Source: Phytoactinopolyspora halophila
GTDB taxonomy: Bacteria; Actinomycetota; Actinomycetes; Jiangellales; Jiangellaceae
Length of the DNA stretch: 64,000 bases
Direction: 5' to 3'
NCBI RefSeq assembly: GCF_003287285.1
Contig: NZ_QMIG01000015.1
Coordinates: 62,001-126,000 of the forward strand
Part shown: positions 43,870 to 53,166 of the stretch, piece after piece
Numbering within the stretch: the first letter of the stretch is position 1
Layout of the letters: each line of letters begins with the position of its first letter
Made by a program: the position numbers and the translations under genes
Notes under the pieces: generated by a model
What the model saw: the letters and a program-made list of their open reading frames with translations, nothing else
Told to the model about the DNA's origin: nothing
Databases searched by the model: none

Positions 43870-45846
43870 ATGTCGCATGCTGCTTGCCACGGATCCGTGT
43901 CCGAACCCCGTGCTGTCCAGCACCCGCTCGATCCGCTGACCGCCGACGAGATCCGGGTGGGGTACGCGGTGCTTGCCGCAGCCGGCCGGCTCACCAGGTC
44001 GACCAGGTTTCCACAGGTGCTGCCAGTGGAGCCGGCCAAGGACGTGGTGGCGTCGTTCAAGGACGGCGACCCGATCGAGCGGCGCATCCTGTTCACCGTC
44101 CTGGACACCGACACCGGGGAGTCGGCGGAGGCGGTGGTGTCGGTCACCGAGAACCGCATCGTGTCCTGGCGGCCCCTGGACACCGCGAACCCGCCGTACG
44201 GCCAGCCGCAGTACCTGTTCGAGGAGTACGATCGCGCCGAGGCGATCGTCAAGGCGTCGCCGCAGTGGCAGGCGGCGATGGCCCGGCGGGGCCTGGCCGA
44301 CCGGATGGAGCACGCTTTCTGCAGCCCGCTCGCGCCCGGCTTCCTCGGACGCGCCGATGAGGCCGGCCGGCGCGTCATCCGTTCGCTGACCTTCCTGCGC
44401 GACGACGAGGACGACAGCCCGTGGGCGCACCCGGTGGAGGGACTGATCGCGCACGTCGACCTCACGGCTCGCGAGGTCATTCGGCTCGAGGACGAGGGCG
44501 ACGTGCCAGTCCCGGCAGCACACGGACGGTACGACGCCGCGTCCGCCGGGCCGGCACGCGCGTCGCTGAAGCCGATCGAGATCACCCAGCCGGACGGGCC
44601 GAGCTTTCACGTCGACGGATCGGCGGTGACCTGGGAGAACTGGACGTTCCGGGTCGGTTTCAATGCCCGCGAAGGGCTGGTGCTGAACCAGGTGGCTTTC
44701 CGCGACGGCGACGAGGACCGGTCGGTGCTGCACCGCGCGTCCGTGCCGGAGATGGTGGTGCCGTACGGCGACACGTCACCCACCCGGTTCTGGATCAGCT
44801 ACTTCGACGCCGGCGAGTACCTGCTGGGCAAGAACGCGAACTCGCTGGAACTCGGCTGCGACTGCCTGGGCGTCATCCACTACTTCGACGCGTTCGTCGC
44901 CGACGACCAGGGCAACCCGGTCAAGATCCCGCAGGCGGTGTGCATGCACGAGGAGGACTACGGGATCCTCTGGAAACACACCGACCTCAACGGCCGCAGC
45001 GAGGTGCGCCGCTCGCGCCGGCTGGTGATCTCGTACTTCGCCACCGTCGGCAACTACGACTACGGCTTCTACTGGTACTTCTACCTGGATGGGACGATCG
45101 AGCTGGAGGCCAAGGCCACCGGCATCGTGTTCGCTGGCGCCGGTCACCCGGGAGAGCCCAACCCGCACGCGCCGGAGATCGCGCCCGGCATCTTCGCCCC
45201 GGTGCACCAGCACCTGTTCTGTGCCCGGCTCGACGTCGCCGTCGACGGCGCGGCCAACTCCGTCTACGAGGTGGATGTCGAGGGCATCGCGGCGGGTCCG
45301 GAGAACCCGCATGGCAACGCGTTCACCTGGCAGGCCACGCCGCTGCGCCGGGAGCGTGACGCGCAGCGGATGGCCGACCCCGCCCGGGCCCGGGTGTGGG
45401 AGGTGCGCAGCGCCGAGCGCACCAACCGGGTGGGCAGGCCGACGTGCTACCAGCTGGTGCCGAAGACGTCGGCGACGCTCATGGCCCGGCCCGAGTCCAG
45501 CGTGTACGCGCGGGCCACGTTCGCCACCAAGCACCTGTGGGCCACCGCGTACCACCCGGACCAGCGGTTCCCCGCCGGCGACTACCCGAACGCGCACGCC
45601 GGAGGCGCCGGATTGCCGGCGTGGACGGCGGAGAACCGCAGCCTGGAGGGCACCGACATCGTGCTCTGGCACGTGTTCGGCCCCACGCACATCCCCCGGC
45701 CCGAGGACTGGCCGGTGATGCCGGTCGACTACTCCGGCTTCGCGTTCAAACCGTACGGCTTTCTCGACCAGAACCCCGCTCTCGACGTGCCGGATGGCCG
45801 CCCTGCGGCGGCGGGGGCGTCGGACGCCTGCCACTGCGGCCCCTAG
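43870..45846 (+). CDS. copper-containing primary amine oxidase
   Basis: 658 aa, the size of soluble actinobacterial amine oxidases. It oxidises primary amines to aldehydes with release of ammonia and hydrogen peroxide. The topaquinone precursor tyrosine is in VGNYDYG (about Tyr396), and the catalytic base is in YFDAGEYLLG (about Asp313). Two copper-ligand histidines lie in PVHQHLF and a third is supplied downstream near KHLWATAYHPDQRFP. No signal peptide is seen, so the protein is probably cytoplasmic. The start follows AAGGA by six bases (ATG 43864 possible). A MoaF-family gene follows by 11 bases. Confidence 0.95.
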   Translation: MSHAACHGSVSEPRAVQHPLDPLTADEIRVGYAVLAAAGRLTRSTRFPQVLPVEPAKDVVASFKDGDPIERRILFTVLDTDTGESAEAVVSVTENRIVSWRPLDTANPPYGQPQYLFEEYDRAEAIVKASPQWQAAMARRGLADRMEHAFCSPLAPGFLGRADEAGRRVIRSLTFLRDDEDDSPWAHPVEGLIAHVDLTAREVIRLEDEGDVPVPAAHGRYDAASAGPARASLKPIEITQPDGPSFHVDGSAVTWENWTFRVGFNAREGLVLNQVAFRDGDEDRSVLHRASVPEMVVPYGDTSPTRFWISYFDAGEYLLGKNANSLELGCDCLGVIHYFDAFVADDQGNPVKIPQAVCMHEEDYGILWKHTDLNGRSEVRRSRRLVISYFATVGNYDYGFYWYFYLDGTIELEAKATGIVFAGAGHPGEPNPHAPEIAPGIFAPVHQHLFCARLDVAVDGAANSVYEVDVEGIAAGPENPHGNAFTWQATPLRRERDAQRMADPARARVWEVRSAERTNRVGRPTCYQLVPKTSATLMARPESSVYARATFATKHLWATAYHPDQRFPAGDYPNAHAGGAGLPAWTAENRSLEGTDIVLWHVFGPTHIPRPEDWPVMPVDYSGFAFKPYGFLDQNPALDVPDGRPAAAGASDACHCGP

Positions 45847-45857
45847 AGGAGATTCAT

Positions 45858-46742
45858 ATGGACATGACCAGTACCAGCACGAACGGTGACGGCTCGACGG
45901 CGCGGCAGGTGGACCTGTCGGATCGTTCCACCTGGTTGCCGCTGGACGGCCTGGCACCCGGGTTCGACGCGCACAAGGCGCCGCCGGTGGATGACCTGGC
46001 GGGGTGCACCGTCGTCACCGAGAACCCGGGCGGGACGGCGATCACGTACCACTTCACCGGCCGGCACGTCCGCTGCGAGCCCGGTGCGACGGGCGACGTC
46101 GACGACGATGACGATGGGCGCGGCGCGGCCGGGCAGCACGGTGACGACGAGTACGAGGCGTTCGTCGTCGACGACGACCTCTACTACGTGCAGTACCACA
46201 TGGCAGGCCAGCCCGAGAGCGCCGTCTCGCTGGTCCTGGACCTGCGGTACGGGCGCGCGCTGCGGGTGGTGAGCACCATCGGCACCGCCGCGGAGGTGCC
46301 CCGCGTCACGCAGACCTTCACCCCGGCCACGATCCAGGGCCGGCAGGCGGCGGGCGCGATCGCGCCGAGCACCACGCTCGTCGGGCGCCGCACCATGTGG
46401 GTGTACAGCGACGAGCACGCCTACGAGCACGTCTACCTGAGCCCGCACTGGTACACGTGGCAGTGCCTCGCCGGCCCGGAGAAAGGGCTGGCCGACACCG
46501 ACGAGAACACCGTCTACGAGATCCGGCCCGGGATCTGCCTGTTCGCCTGGCGGGAGAAGGTCGTCCCGTGCGCCGCCGTGACCGTCGCCGACCACCGCGA
46601 TGCTCGCGACCTGCGCTCGCACGGCGTGCTGTTCGGGCTCGACGAGACCGGGAAGCACCCCACCTACTTCACGTTCGGCGCGTTCGGCCGGTTGCTCAGC
46701 GTCACCGCGCACCCGGACCGCTACGACCCGGCGCTGGCGTAA
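45858..46742 (+). CDS. MoaF-family protein (second copy)
   Basis: 294 aa, related to the protein at 36884: the C-terminal half holds LVGRRTMWVYSDEHAYEHVY and a YTWQCLAG stretch, like the LIGKRNIYRYS...YEHVY and YAWQCLQG of the first copy. An acidic insert (GDVDDDDDGRG) interrupts the N-terminal half. It is placed immediately behind the amine oxidase gene with its own AGAGGAG site, echoing the tyramine-oxidase/moaF association known from Klebsiella. The activity of the family is not established. Confidence 0.75.
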   Translation: MDMTSTSTNGDGSTARQVDLSDRSTWLPLDGLAPGFDAHKAPPVDDLAGCTVVTENPGGTAITYHFTGRHVRCEPGATGDVDDDDDGRGAAGQHGDDEYEAFVVDDDLYYVQYHMAGQPESAVSLVLDLRYGRALRVVSTIGTAAEVPRVTQTFTPATIQGRQAAGAIAPSTTLVGRRTMWVYSDEHAYEHVYLSPHWYTWQCLAGPEKGLADTDENTVYEIRPGICLFAWREKVVPCAAVTVADHRDARDLRSHGVLFGLDETGKHPTYFTFGAFGRLLSVTAHPDRYDPALA

Positions 46743-46753
46743 CGGAGGTTGGC

Positions 46754-48409
46754 ATGGCCGTGCACGCTGACCTGATCTTCACCAACGCGGCGGCCTACAC
46801 GGTCGATCCGGCCCGGCCGTGGGCGTCGTCGGTCGCGATCCACGACGGCCGGGTTCTCGACGTCGGCGGCGACGACCTCGCCCGCGACCTGCGCGGCCCG
46901 TCAACGGAGGTCCGCGACCTGCGCGGGGCATTCGTCATGCCGGGCCTCGTCGACGTGCACGTCCACCATGCCCTGGCCGGCAAGGCTGACCTGTACGAGC
47001 TGACCTTCTCCGCGAACGCGGGGCTGGCCGAGATCCTCGACGCGGTGCGCGAGCGGGCCGCCGCGCTCGGGCCGGACGAGTGGGTGCTGGGCGGCGCCTG
47101 GGGGTCGACCCTGGTGGAGACCGTGAACCGGGAGTCGGCCCGGCGGGCGCTGGACGAGGCGTCGGGCGGGCGCCCGGTGATGCTCAGCGACGACAGCCGG
47201 CACAACCGCTGGGTGAACACTCGCGCCCTGGAACTCGCCGGGATCACGGCGGACAGCCCGGACCCGGACGGCGGGGCGATCGCGCGTGACCCCGAATCGG
47301 GCGAGCCGACCGGCGTCCTGCTCGACGGCGCGAGCACGCTGGCCGAAGCAACCGTGCGGGCCACCGGTGCGCTGTCGGCCGAGCAGCACGTGCGCTGCTC
47401 GGAGCGGGCCATCGAGATGCTGCACTCCTACGGCGTGACGGCGTTCCAGGACGCCGGTGTGTCGGTCGACATCCTGCGCGCGTTGAAGTCGATGGACGAC
47501 GGTGGCCGGCTCGACGCGTGGGTGGTGACATCGATGCTGATCAACGATCCGCTGTTCGGCTTCTCCCCCATCGGCGAGGAACTGATCGCCGTCGGCGACA
47601 GGTTCCGCAGCACCCATCACCGCCCGGATTTCGTGAAGATCTTCCTCGACGGCGTGCCGCCGACGCGCAGCGCGGCGTTCCTGGAGCCGTACCTCCCGGA
47701 CGGAAAGCATGGCGCGGACTACTGCGGCTCGCCCACCATGACGCCCGACGAGCTGGCCGGCTGGCTGCGCGGCACGGCCCGTTCCGGCCTGTCGGCCAAG
47801 GTGCACTGCACCGGCGATGCCGCCGTGCGGGCCTTGCTGGACGCGGTCGCGGCCGTCCGCACGGAGGGACACGTGGACGTCCAGTACCAGGTGGCGCACG
47901 GCCAGTTCGTGCACCCCGAGGACATTCCCCGGTTCGCCGCTCTGGACGTCGCGGCGGACATCTCCCCGTACATCTGGGTGCCGGGCGTGATACCCGAAGC
48001 CATCGCGGGAGTGCTGCCGGCCGAGCGGGCGGCGCGCATGCAGCCCAACCGGGCGCTGATCGACGCGGGAGCGCTCGTGGCCGGCGGGTCGGACTGGCCG
48101 GTCAGCGAATCGCCGAACGCGTGGGAAGGCATCCAGGGCCTGATCACCCGGCAGGACCCGACCGGGCAGCATCCGGGGACGCTGTGGGCCGAGCAGGCGA
48201 TCACGCTGGCCGAGGCGATCGAGGTCTTCACGCTCAACGGCGCGGTGGCGATGGGCCTGGGCACGGTGACCGGCTCGTTGCGGCCGGGCAAGTCGGCCGA
48301 CCTGATCGTGACAGATCAGAACCCGTTCGAGGTGGATCCGATGTCGATCATCGGTACCCGGGTGACGGAGACGTGGTTCGCCGGGAGGCAGGTCTTCGAA
48401 GCGGGCTGA
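46754..48409 (+). CDS. amidohydrolase family 3 (YtcJ-like)
   Basis: 551 aa metal-dependent hydrolase. The HxH motif is VMPGLVDVHVHHALAG, a carboxylated-lysine candidate lies in DFVKIFLDGV, further His ligands are in SAKVHCTGD and YQVAHGQF, and the metal Asp is in AGGSDWPVS. Family members hydrolyse amides such as N-substituted formamides. It is the third gene of the amine oxidase operon, with ACGGAGG before the ATG. A role in freeing a primary amine from an amide before oxidation is a reasonable inference. Confidence 0.88.
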   Translation: MAVHADLIFTNAAAYTVDPARPWASSVAIHDGRVLDVGGDDLARDLRGPSTEVRDLRGAFVMPGLVDVHVHHALAGKADLYELTFSANAGLAEILDAVRERAAALGPDEWVLGGAWGSTLVETVNRESARRALDEASGGRPVMLSDDSRHNRWVNTRALELAGITADSPDPDGGAIARDPESGEPTGVLLDGASTLAEATVRATGALSAEQHVRCSERAIEMLHSYGVTAFQDAGVSVDILRALKSMDDGGRLDAWVVTSMLINDPLFGFSPIGEELIAVGDRFRSTHHRPDFVKIFLDGVPPTRSAAFLEPYLPDGKHGADYCGSPTMTPDELAGWLRGTARSGLSAKVHCTGDAAVRALLDAVAAVRTEGHVDVQYQVAHGQFVHPEDIPRFAALDVAADISPYIWVPGVIPEAIAGVLPAERAARMQPNRALIDAGALVAGGSDWPVSESPNAWEGIQGLITRQDPTGQHPGTLWAEQAITLAEAIEVFTLNGAVAMGLGTVTGSLRPGKSADLIVTDQNPFEVDPMSIIGTRVTETWFAGRQVFEAG

Positions 48410-48500
48410 CCGGGCTGCACCCGGCGAGCTGGCCCGGCGGGCTCGCTGACCGGGCTGGTGGCTCTGCGAGCCTGCCCGTGATCGTGCGGCACCGGCCACA

Positions 48501-48517
48501 GTCCTACACTGGTAGAC
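48501..48517. promoter_or_regulatory. candidate TetR operator at the tetR promoter
   Basis: GTCCTACACTGGTAGAC is an imperfect palindrome 46 bases before the tetR start. Half-sites resemble those at 51153, 51275 and 61291, so it may be the autoregulatory site. Confidence 0.5.
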
Positions 48518-48563
48518 GCAAATCGCCGTACGATCAGCTCGAGTTGCGGACCAGGGAGCCCAG

Positions 48564-49151
48564 GTGCCGAAGATCATCGACCATGACCAACGCCGCCAGG
48601 ATATCGTCGACGTGACGTGGGAGTTGATCACCAAGGGCGGCATCGAGGCCGCCACCATGCGCGAGATCGCTGCCGCCGCGGGTTTCGCCAACGGCGCGCT
48701 CAAGCACTACTTCCCCAGCAAGGACGACATCATCCAGGCCACGTACGAGCGCGCGCTGGAGTTCATGAAGGGCTACGTCTCCATCGAGGGCCGCCGCGGG
48801 TTCGAAGCGCTGCGCGAGGTGTGCCTGTCCTCCATGCCGATCGACGACGAGCGCATCACTGCCGGCCGCGTCCTGCTCACGTTCTGGCAGAAGTCGCTGA
48901 CGAACCCGAAACTGCACGACAAGTACCTCGAGCACCTGCGCGAATGGCGCGCCCTGCTGCACCGGCTGATCGCCGAGGGCCGCGAGGACGGCGACATCGT
49001 CACCGAGACGCCGGACGAGCAACTGGTCGACGAGATCGTGCTGATCAACGCCGGGGCCAACGTGATGAGCCTGGTGGGTCCGCAGTACACCACCATCGAG
49101 CTGCAACGACAGCACGTGGAATCGCTGCTCGACCGGCTCACCCGCCCCTAG
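48564..49151 (+). CDS. TetR-family transcriptional regulator
   Basis: 195 aa. The N-terminal helix-turn-helix reads GGIEAATMREIAAAAGFANG then ALKHYFPSKDDI; the rest is an all-helical ligand-binding domain of the BetI-like type. It has a GTG start after GGGAG. It is convergent, with a 4-base overlap, to the alpha/beta hydrolase gene. The palindrome in its promoter recurs at two divergent promoters downstream, so it is the best candidate regulator for the 49-64 kb region. Confidence 0.9.
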   Translation: MPKIIDHDQRRQDIVDVTWELITKGGIEAATMREIAAAAGFANGALKHYFPSKDDIIQATYERALEFMKGYVSIEGRRGFEALREVCLSSMPIDDERITAGRVLLTFWQKSLTNPKLHDKYLEHLREWRALLHRLIAEGREDGDIVTETPDEQLVDEIVLINAGANVMSLVGPQYTTIELQRQHVESLLDRLTRP

Positions 49152-50083
49152 CCAGCGAGGGTGCGGCGCAGGAACCCGGCCGCGTGCGCGTGCGAGCGGG
49201 CGGCAGCGGGCAGTTCGGTGTGCAGGCCGTAAAAGCCGTGGATCTGGCCGTCGTAACGGGCCAGCTCGACGTCGACGCCCGCATCCGCCAGCCGCCGCGC
49301 GAACTCCTCGCCCTCGTCCCGCAGCACGTCATACTGCGCCGTCATGATCAGCGCCGGAGGGAGACCACGGAGGTGGGTGGCGCGCAGCGGCAGCAGGTAC
49401 GGGTCGGCCAGCTGCGCCGGATCGGTCACGTACTGGTCGAAGAAGAACCGCATCGCGCCGGCCGTCATCCCGTAGCCGGTCGCGCACTCCACGTACGACG
49501 CGAAGCCGTCGTCCGGATGCCCGTACACCGGGCAGACCGGCACTTGAGCCCGGATCGGCGGCCCGCCACGGTCGCGGGACATCATGGCGACGACGGTGGC
49601 CAGGTTGCCGCCGGCGCTCTCCCCGCCGATCGCCACCCGGGTGCCGTCGACACCCAGCTCGCCGCCGTGCGCGGCGACCCACTCCAGGACGGCGTAGCAG
49701 TCGTGCGGCGCGGCCGGGAACGGGTGCTCGGGAGCCAGCCGGTACTCGGCGGCGACGACGGCGACGCCAGCGGCGTTGCACACGGCGCGCGAGGCGACCT
49801 CGTTCTCGTTGGCCGAGCCGATGGTCCATCCCCCGCCGTGCAGCCAGATGTAGGCGGGCCACGGACCGGGTGTGTCGGGCGTGTACAGGCGCACCGGTAT
49901 GGCACCACCGGGTCCGGGAACGTGCAGGTCGCGAACGGAGCCGACCGGTTCGAGCGGGTCGGGCAGCCGGATGCCGGCGGCGAAGGCGGCGCGCATCTGG
50001 GGCGCGGAGATCGGCCCGGGCGGCGCGCTCTCGCTCCCCGCCATGCCGTCGAGCAGGGTCTTCACAGCTGGGTCGAGGGTCAT
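49148..50083 (-). CDS. alpha/beta hydrolase, hormone-sensitive-lipase-like esterase
   Basis: 311 aa. HSL-family oxyanion motif YIWLHGGGW, nucleophile elbow GGESAGGN, a DVLRDEG stretch with the catalytic Asp and QIHGFYG with the His. It hydrolyses short-chain esters or lactones in the cytoplasm. It lies 12 bases after the O-methyltransferase gene and is probably cotranscribed with it. Similar to, but distinct from, the hydrolase at 63467. Confidence 0.9.
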   Translation of the reverse strand: MTLDPAVKTLLDGMAGSESAPPGPISAPQMRAAFAAGIRLPDPLEPVGSVRDLHVPGPGGAIPVRLYTPDTPGPWPAYIWLHGGGWTIGSANENEVASRAVCNAAGVAVVAAEYRLAPEHPFPAAPHDCYAVLEWVAAHGGELGVDGTRVAIGGESAGGNLATVVAMMSRDRGGPPIRAQVPVCPVYGHPDDGFASYVECATGYGMTAGAMRFFFDQYVTDPAQLADPYLLPLRATHLRGLPPALIMTAQYDVLRDEGEEFARRLADAGVDVELARYDGQIHGFYGLHTELPAAARSHAHAAGFLRRTLAG

Positions 50084-50095
50084 GTCGCGCTCCCG

Positions 50096-51079
50096 TCAGG
50101 CCGCGTCGGCGTGCAGGACGCGCGGGCTGCCGGGTAGCGGGGTCATGCCGGTGGCGCGCCACCCGGTTTGCGCCAGCCAGCCGCGCACGTCGGCCTCGGG
50201 ATAGACCACGGTGCCGTCGATGACCAGGTACTCGCCGGCGTGCAGGGCGTCGATGGAGCGTTGATGCTGGTCGTCGTCGAGGTAGAAGTCGAGGAGCAGC
50301 AGCCGTGCGCCGGGCGTCGCGGCGGCCCGGGCGCGCCGGAGGATCTCGACGTTCTGCTCGGGGCTGAAGCGGTGGATGACGTGATTGACCATGATGAGGT
50401 CGAACTCGCCGGCCGGCTCGGCGGTCGCGGTGGGCTCGCCGATGACGACGCTGCGGTCGTCGACGCCGGCGGCTGTCACGTCGGCCGTCACGGTATCCAC
50501 GGCCTTCGGGTCGAAGACGAACGTCGCGTGCAGCTGCTCGTTGGCGCGCATCGCCTCGATGCTGAAGGCGCTGGACAGGCCACCGAGATCGAGCAGCCTC
50601 CGGTACGGGGTGAGGTCGACGTGCTGCGCCAGCATGCGCGCGTGCAGCCGGTTGTAGGCCATCACCCCGGCCAGGAAGGTCGCCCAGCGGTCGTCGTCCA
50701 TGCCGAGGTCGCCCGGTTCACCGGTGCGTACCGTGGCGTCGAACTGCTGCCAGTGCCCGTAGCTGATCTCGTCGAGGAACGTCAGGTAGGGCCCGAGGTC
50801 GAGGGCGGCGTGGTCTCCGGTGAGATAGGCCCGCGCATCAGCCGGGAGCGAGTAGCGGCCGCCGTCGCGGTTCACCAGCCCCTGCGCGGCCATGCCGTCG
50901 GCGAGGATGCGGGCGACCACTGATGGGGTGCCGGTGCGCCTGGCCAGCTCGTCGGCGTCGAGCGGGCCGTCGGCGAGGGCGTGGAACAGGCCGGTCCGGC
51001 TGGCCGCGAACAGCAGCTTGGCCCCCATGTAGCTGGTGGCGATGTCGAGGATGCGGGAGGGGTCGGGGGTGGACGTCAT
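50096..51079 (-). CDS. SAM-dependent O-methyltransferase with winged-helix dimerisation domain
   Basis: 327 aa, the acetylserotonin/plant-type small-molecule O-methyltransferase fold. Residues 5-85 form the dimerisation domain (ELARRTGTPSVVARILADGM). The SAM-binding region begins LLDLGGLSSAFSIEAM, where the usual GGGxG is reduced to GGLSS. A catalytic His may be the one in MVNHVIHRFS. ATG 51079 has AGGAG seven bases upstream; ATG 51085 would be too close. Divergent from the peptide-type importer, with two TetR-like sites between. Confidence 0.85.
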   Translation of the reverse strand: MTSTPDPSRILDIATSYMGAKLLFAASRTGLFHALADGPLDADELARRTGTPSVVARILADGMAAQGLVNRDGGRYSLPADARAYLTGDHAALDLGPYLTFLDEISYGHWQQFDATVRTGEPGDLGMDDDRWATFLAGVMAYNRLHARMLAQHVDLTPYRRLLDLGGLSSAFSIEAMRANEQLHATFVFDPKAVDTVTADVTAAGVDDRSVVIGEPTATAEPAGEFDLIMVNHVIHRFSPEQNVEILRRARAAATPGARLLLLDFYLDDDQHQRSIDALHAGEYLVIDGTVVYPEADVRGWLAQTGWRATGMTPLPGSPRVLHADAA

Positions 51080-51152
51080 GATCATGCTCCTTCGTGGGCG
51101 ACGGCGGCGCGGCGCCCGGACGTCCGAAACCGTCCGGGCGCGCGGCCAGAAA

Positions 51153-51168
51153 GTCTACATATGTTGAC
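51153..51168. promoter_or_regulatory. candidate TetR operator in divergent promoter (site A)
   Basis: GTCTACATATGTTGAC is palindromic at 7 of 8 half-site positions. It lies 74 bases from the O-methyltransferase start. Confidence 0.55.
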
Positions 51169-51274
51169 AATAACCTCACAAGACCGCTCTCTCCAGGAAG
51201 AATGCCACCCTGACACGACTCGGTTTCGATTTCCTACAGCCGTGGAATAACCATTGACAGTGCTCATGGGCCCT

Positions 51275-51290
51275 GTCAACATGTGTAGGA
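51275..51290. promoter_or_regulatory. candidate TetR operator in divergent promoter (site B)
   Basis: GTCAACATGTGTAGGA repeats the site A pattern with two outer changes, 51 bases before the ABC ATPase start. Together with site A it occupies the only spacer between the two operons. Confidence 0.5.
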
Positions 51291-51341
51291 ATATCAGCCT
51301 GGTCGGCTCGAGAACCGGCGCCAGGAAGGGGATCTCACCCG

Positions 51342-53120
51342 ATGCCGCTGCTCGACGTGAAAGACCTGACGATCAGTGTCGTGACCGACGAGACCGAGAC
51401 GGAGCTCGTCCACGAGCTGTCGCTCGATCTCCAGCACGGCCACACCCTGTGCGTCGTCGGCGAGTCGGGCAGCGGGAAGACCGTGACGGCGCTGACCATC
51501 ATGCGGCTGTTCGAGTTCATCGCCCCCGTCTATACCGACGGCGAGATCCTGGTCGACGGCGTCGACATCACCACCCTGACCGCGGACGAGATGCGCGCAT
51601 ACCGCGGCGCCCGGATCGGGATGATCTTCCAGGAGGCACTCGACTCGCTGAACCCCAGCCAGCGCATCGGACCGCAGCTCATCGAGGCGTACCGGCCGCC
51701 GGGCACGCAGCCGCGCCAGGCCAGCCGGAAGGGGACGCAGCTGCACAAGGAGGCGCACGCGAAGGCGTGCAGCCTGCTGGCCGAGGTGGGCTTGACGGAC
51801 ACGGGGCGCATCATGTCGATGTATCCGCACCAGCTCTCCGGCGGCATGCAGCAGCGAGTGATGATCGCCATGGCGCTCATGTCGGATCCGGACCTGCTCA
51901 TCGCGGACGAGCCGACTACGGCGCTCGACGTCACCACCCAGGCGGAGATCCTGACCCTGTTCCGCCGGGTGCGACAGGAGCACCACACCGCCTGCGTCTT
52001 CATCACCCACGACATGGGCGTCGCCGCGGAGATCGCCGACCGGATCGCCGTGATGTATCGCGGCCGCCTGGTCGAGATGGGCACCGCGCACGACATCCTC
52101 AGCGCACCCGAGCATCCGTACACGCGCGCCCTGCTCGACTGCGTCCCGCAGATCGGGGTGAACCGGCGAGACGGATTCCCGACCATCTCGGAGGAGCTGC
52201 TCGAAGCCGCCACCCGCGGCGGCGACGACAGCCCGGGCACGGCCCCGGCGACGCAGGTCACCGCCCTCTCCGAGCGGGCCACGCCGTCGCCCGGCGCCGA
52301 CACACCGGCACTGGTGCTCGACGAGGTGTCCAAGGTCTTCGGCGCGCATGGCACCGGCCGGCTGCGCCGGCTCCTGTCCGCACGCCCACCGGTCCACGCG
52401 GTCAACGACGTCTCGCTGGAGATCCCGGCCGGCGAGTTCTTCGGCCTGGTGGGCGAGTCCGGGTCGGGCAAGACCACGCTCGGCCGGATGGTGAGCGCCC
52501 TCGACACTCCGACCGGCGGCACGCTCACCTTCGGCAGGCATACGGTCGACGCCGGCGGGCTGCACGGCGACGAGCGCGCCTTCCGCCGCCGCGTGCAGCT
52601 GATCTTCCAGGACCCGCAGAGCTCGCTCGACCCCCGCCATCCGGCGGGGCGCATCATCGCGGAACCGTTGCGCGAGCTCACCAGCTTGCGCGGCGCCGAG
52701 CTCGACCGGCGGGTGGCCGGGCTGATCGACGAGGTGGGCCTGCCTGCCGACAGCGCGCGCAAGCTCCCGTCACAGCTCTCCGGCGGGCAGCGGCAACGGG
52801 TGGCCATCGCCCGCGCCGTCGCCGCCGAACCGCAGCTCATCGTCGCCGACGAGCCGACGTCGGCGCTCGACGTCTCCGTTCAAGGCCAGGTCATGAACCT
52901 GCTGCTGCAGTTGCAGCGCACGCACGGCATCAGCTTCCTGTTCATCACGCACAACCTCAGCCTGGTGCTCTCGGTCGCCGACCGGGTGGGAGTGATGTTC
53001 GAGGGAAACCTCATCGAGGTCGGATCCCCGGCGGCCATCCGCACGTCGTCCACGCACGAGTACACCCAGCGGTTGCTCGCGGCCAACCCGGACCTGTCCA
53101 GCTACCAGCGCGGCGGCTGA
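51342..53120 (+). CDS. fused DppD-DppF-type ABC ATPase (two nucleotide-binding domains)
   Basis: 592 aa with two complete ATPase halves of the oligopeptide/dipeptide/nickel family. First half: Walker A GESGSGKTVTALT, signature LSGGMQQRV, Walker B LLIADEPTTALD. Second half: Walker A GESGSGKTTLGRM, signature LSGGQRQRV, Walker B LIVADEPTSALD. Each ends with a short oligopeptide-transporter C-terminal extension. It drives the importer encoded by the next three genes. First gene of the operon, ATG after AGGAAGGGG. Confidence 0.92.
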   Translation: MPLLDVKDLTISVVTDETETELVHELSLDLQHGHTLCVVGESGSGKTVTALTIMRLFEFIAPVYTDGEILVDGVDITTLTADEMRAYRGARIGMIFQEALDSLNPSQRIGPQLIEAYRPPGTQPRQASRKGTQLHKEAHAKACSLLAEVGLTDTGRIMSMYPHQLSGGMQQRVMIAMALMSDPDLLIADEPTTALDVTTQAEILTLFRRVRQEHHTACVFITHDMGVAAEIADRIAVMYRGRLVEMGTAHDILSAPEHPYTRALLDCVPQIGVNRRDGFPTISEELLEAATRGGDDSPGTAPATQVTALSERATPSPGADTPALVLDEVSKVFGAHGTGRLRRLLSARPPVHAVNDVSLEIPAGEFFGLVGESGSGKTTLGRMVSALDTPTGGTLTFGRHTVDAGGLHGDERAFRRRVQLIFQDPQSSLDPRHPAGRIIAEPLRELTSLRGAELDRRVAGLIDEVGLPADSARKLPSQLSGGQRQRVAIARAVAAEPQLIVADEPTSALDVSVQGQVMNLLLQLQRTHGISFLFITHNLSLVLSVADRVGVMFEGNLIEVGSPAAIRTSSTHEYTQRLLAANPDLSSYQRGG

Positions 53121-53166
53121 GTCAGGTGCCAGATCCCCGCTCTCCGTACAGCGAAGGAAGCCAACC

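Noticed and set aside
36884-46742. MoaF-family genes as molybdenum cofactor biosynthesis genes
   Set aside because: No moaA, moeA or molybdoenzyme genes are nearby. The amine oxidase context fits the monoamine meaning of moa, so the cofactor label is probably a naming accident.
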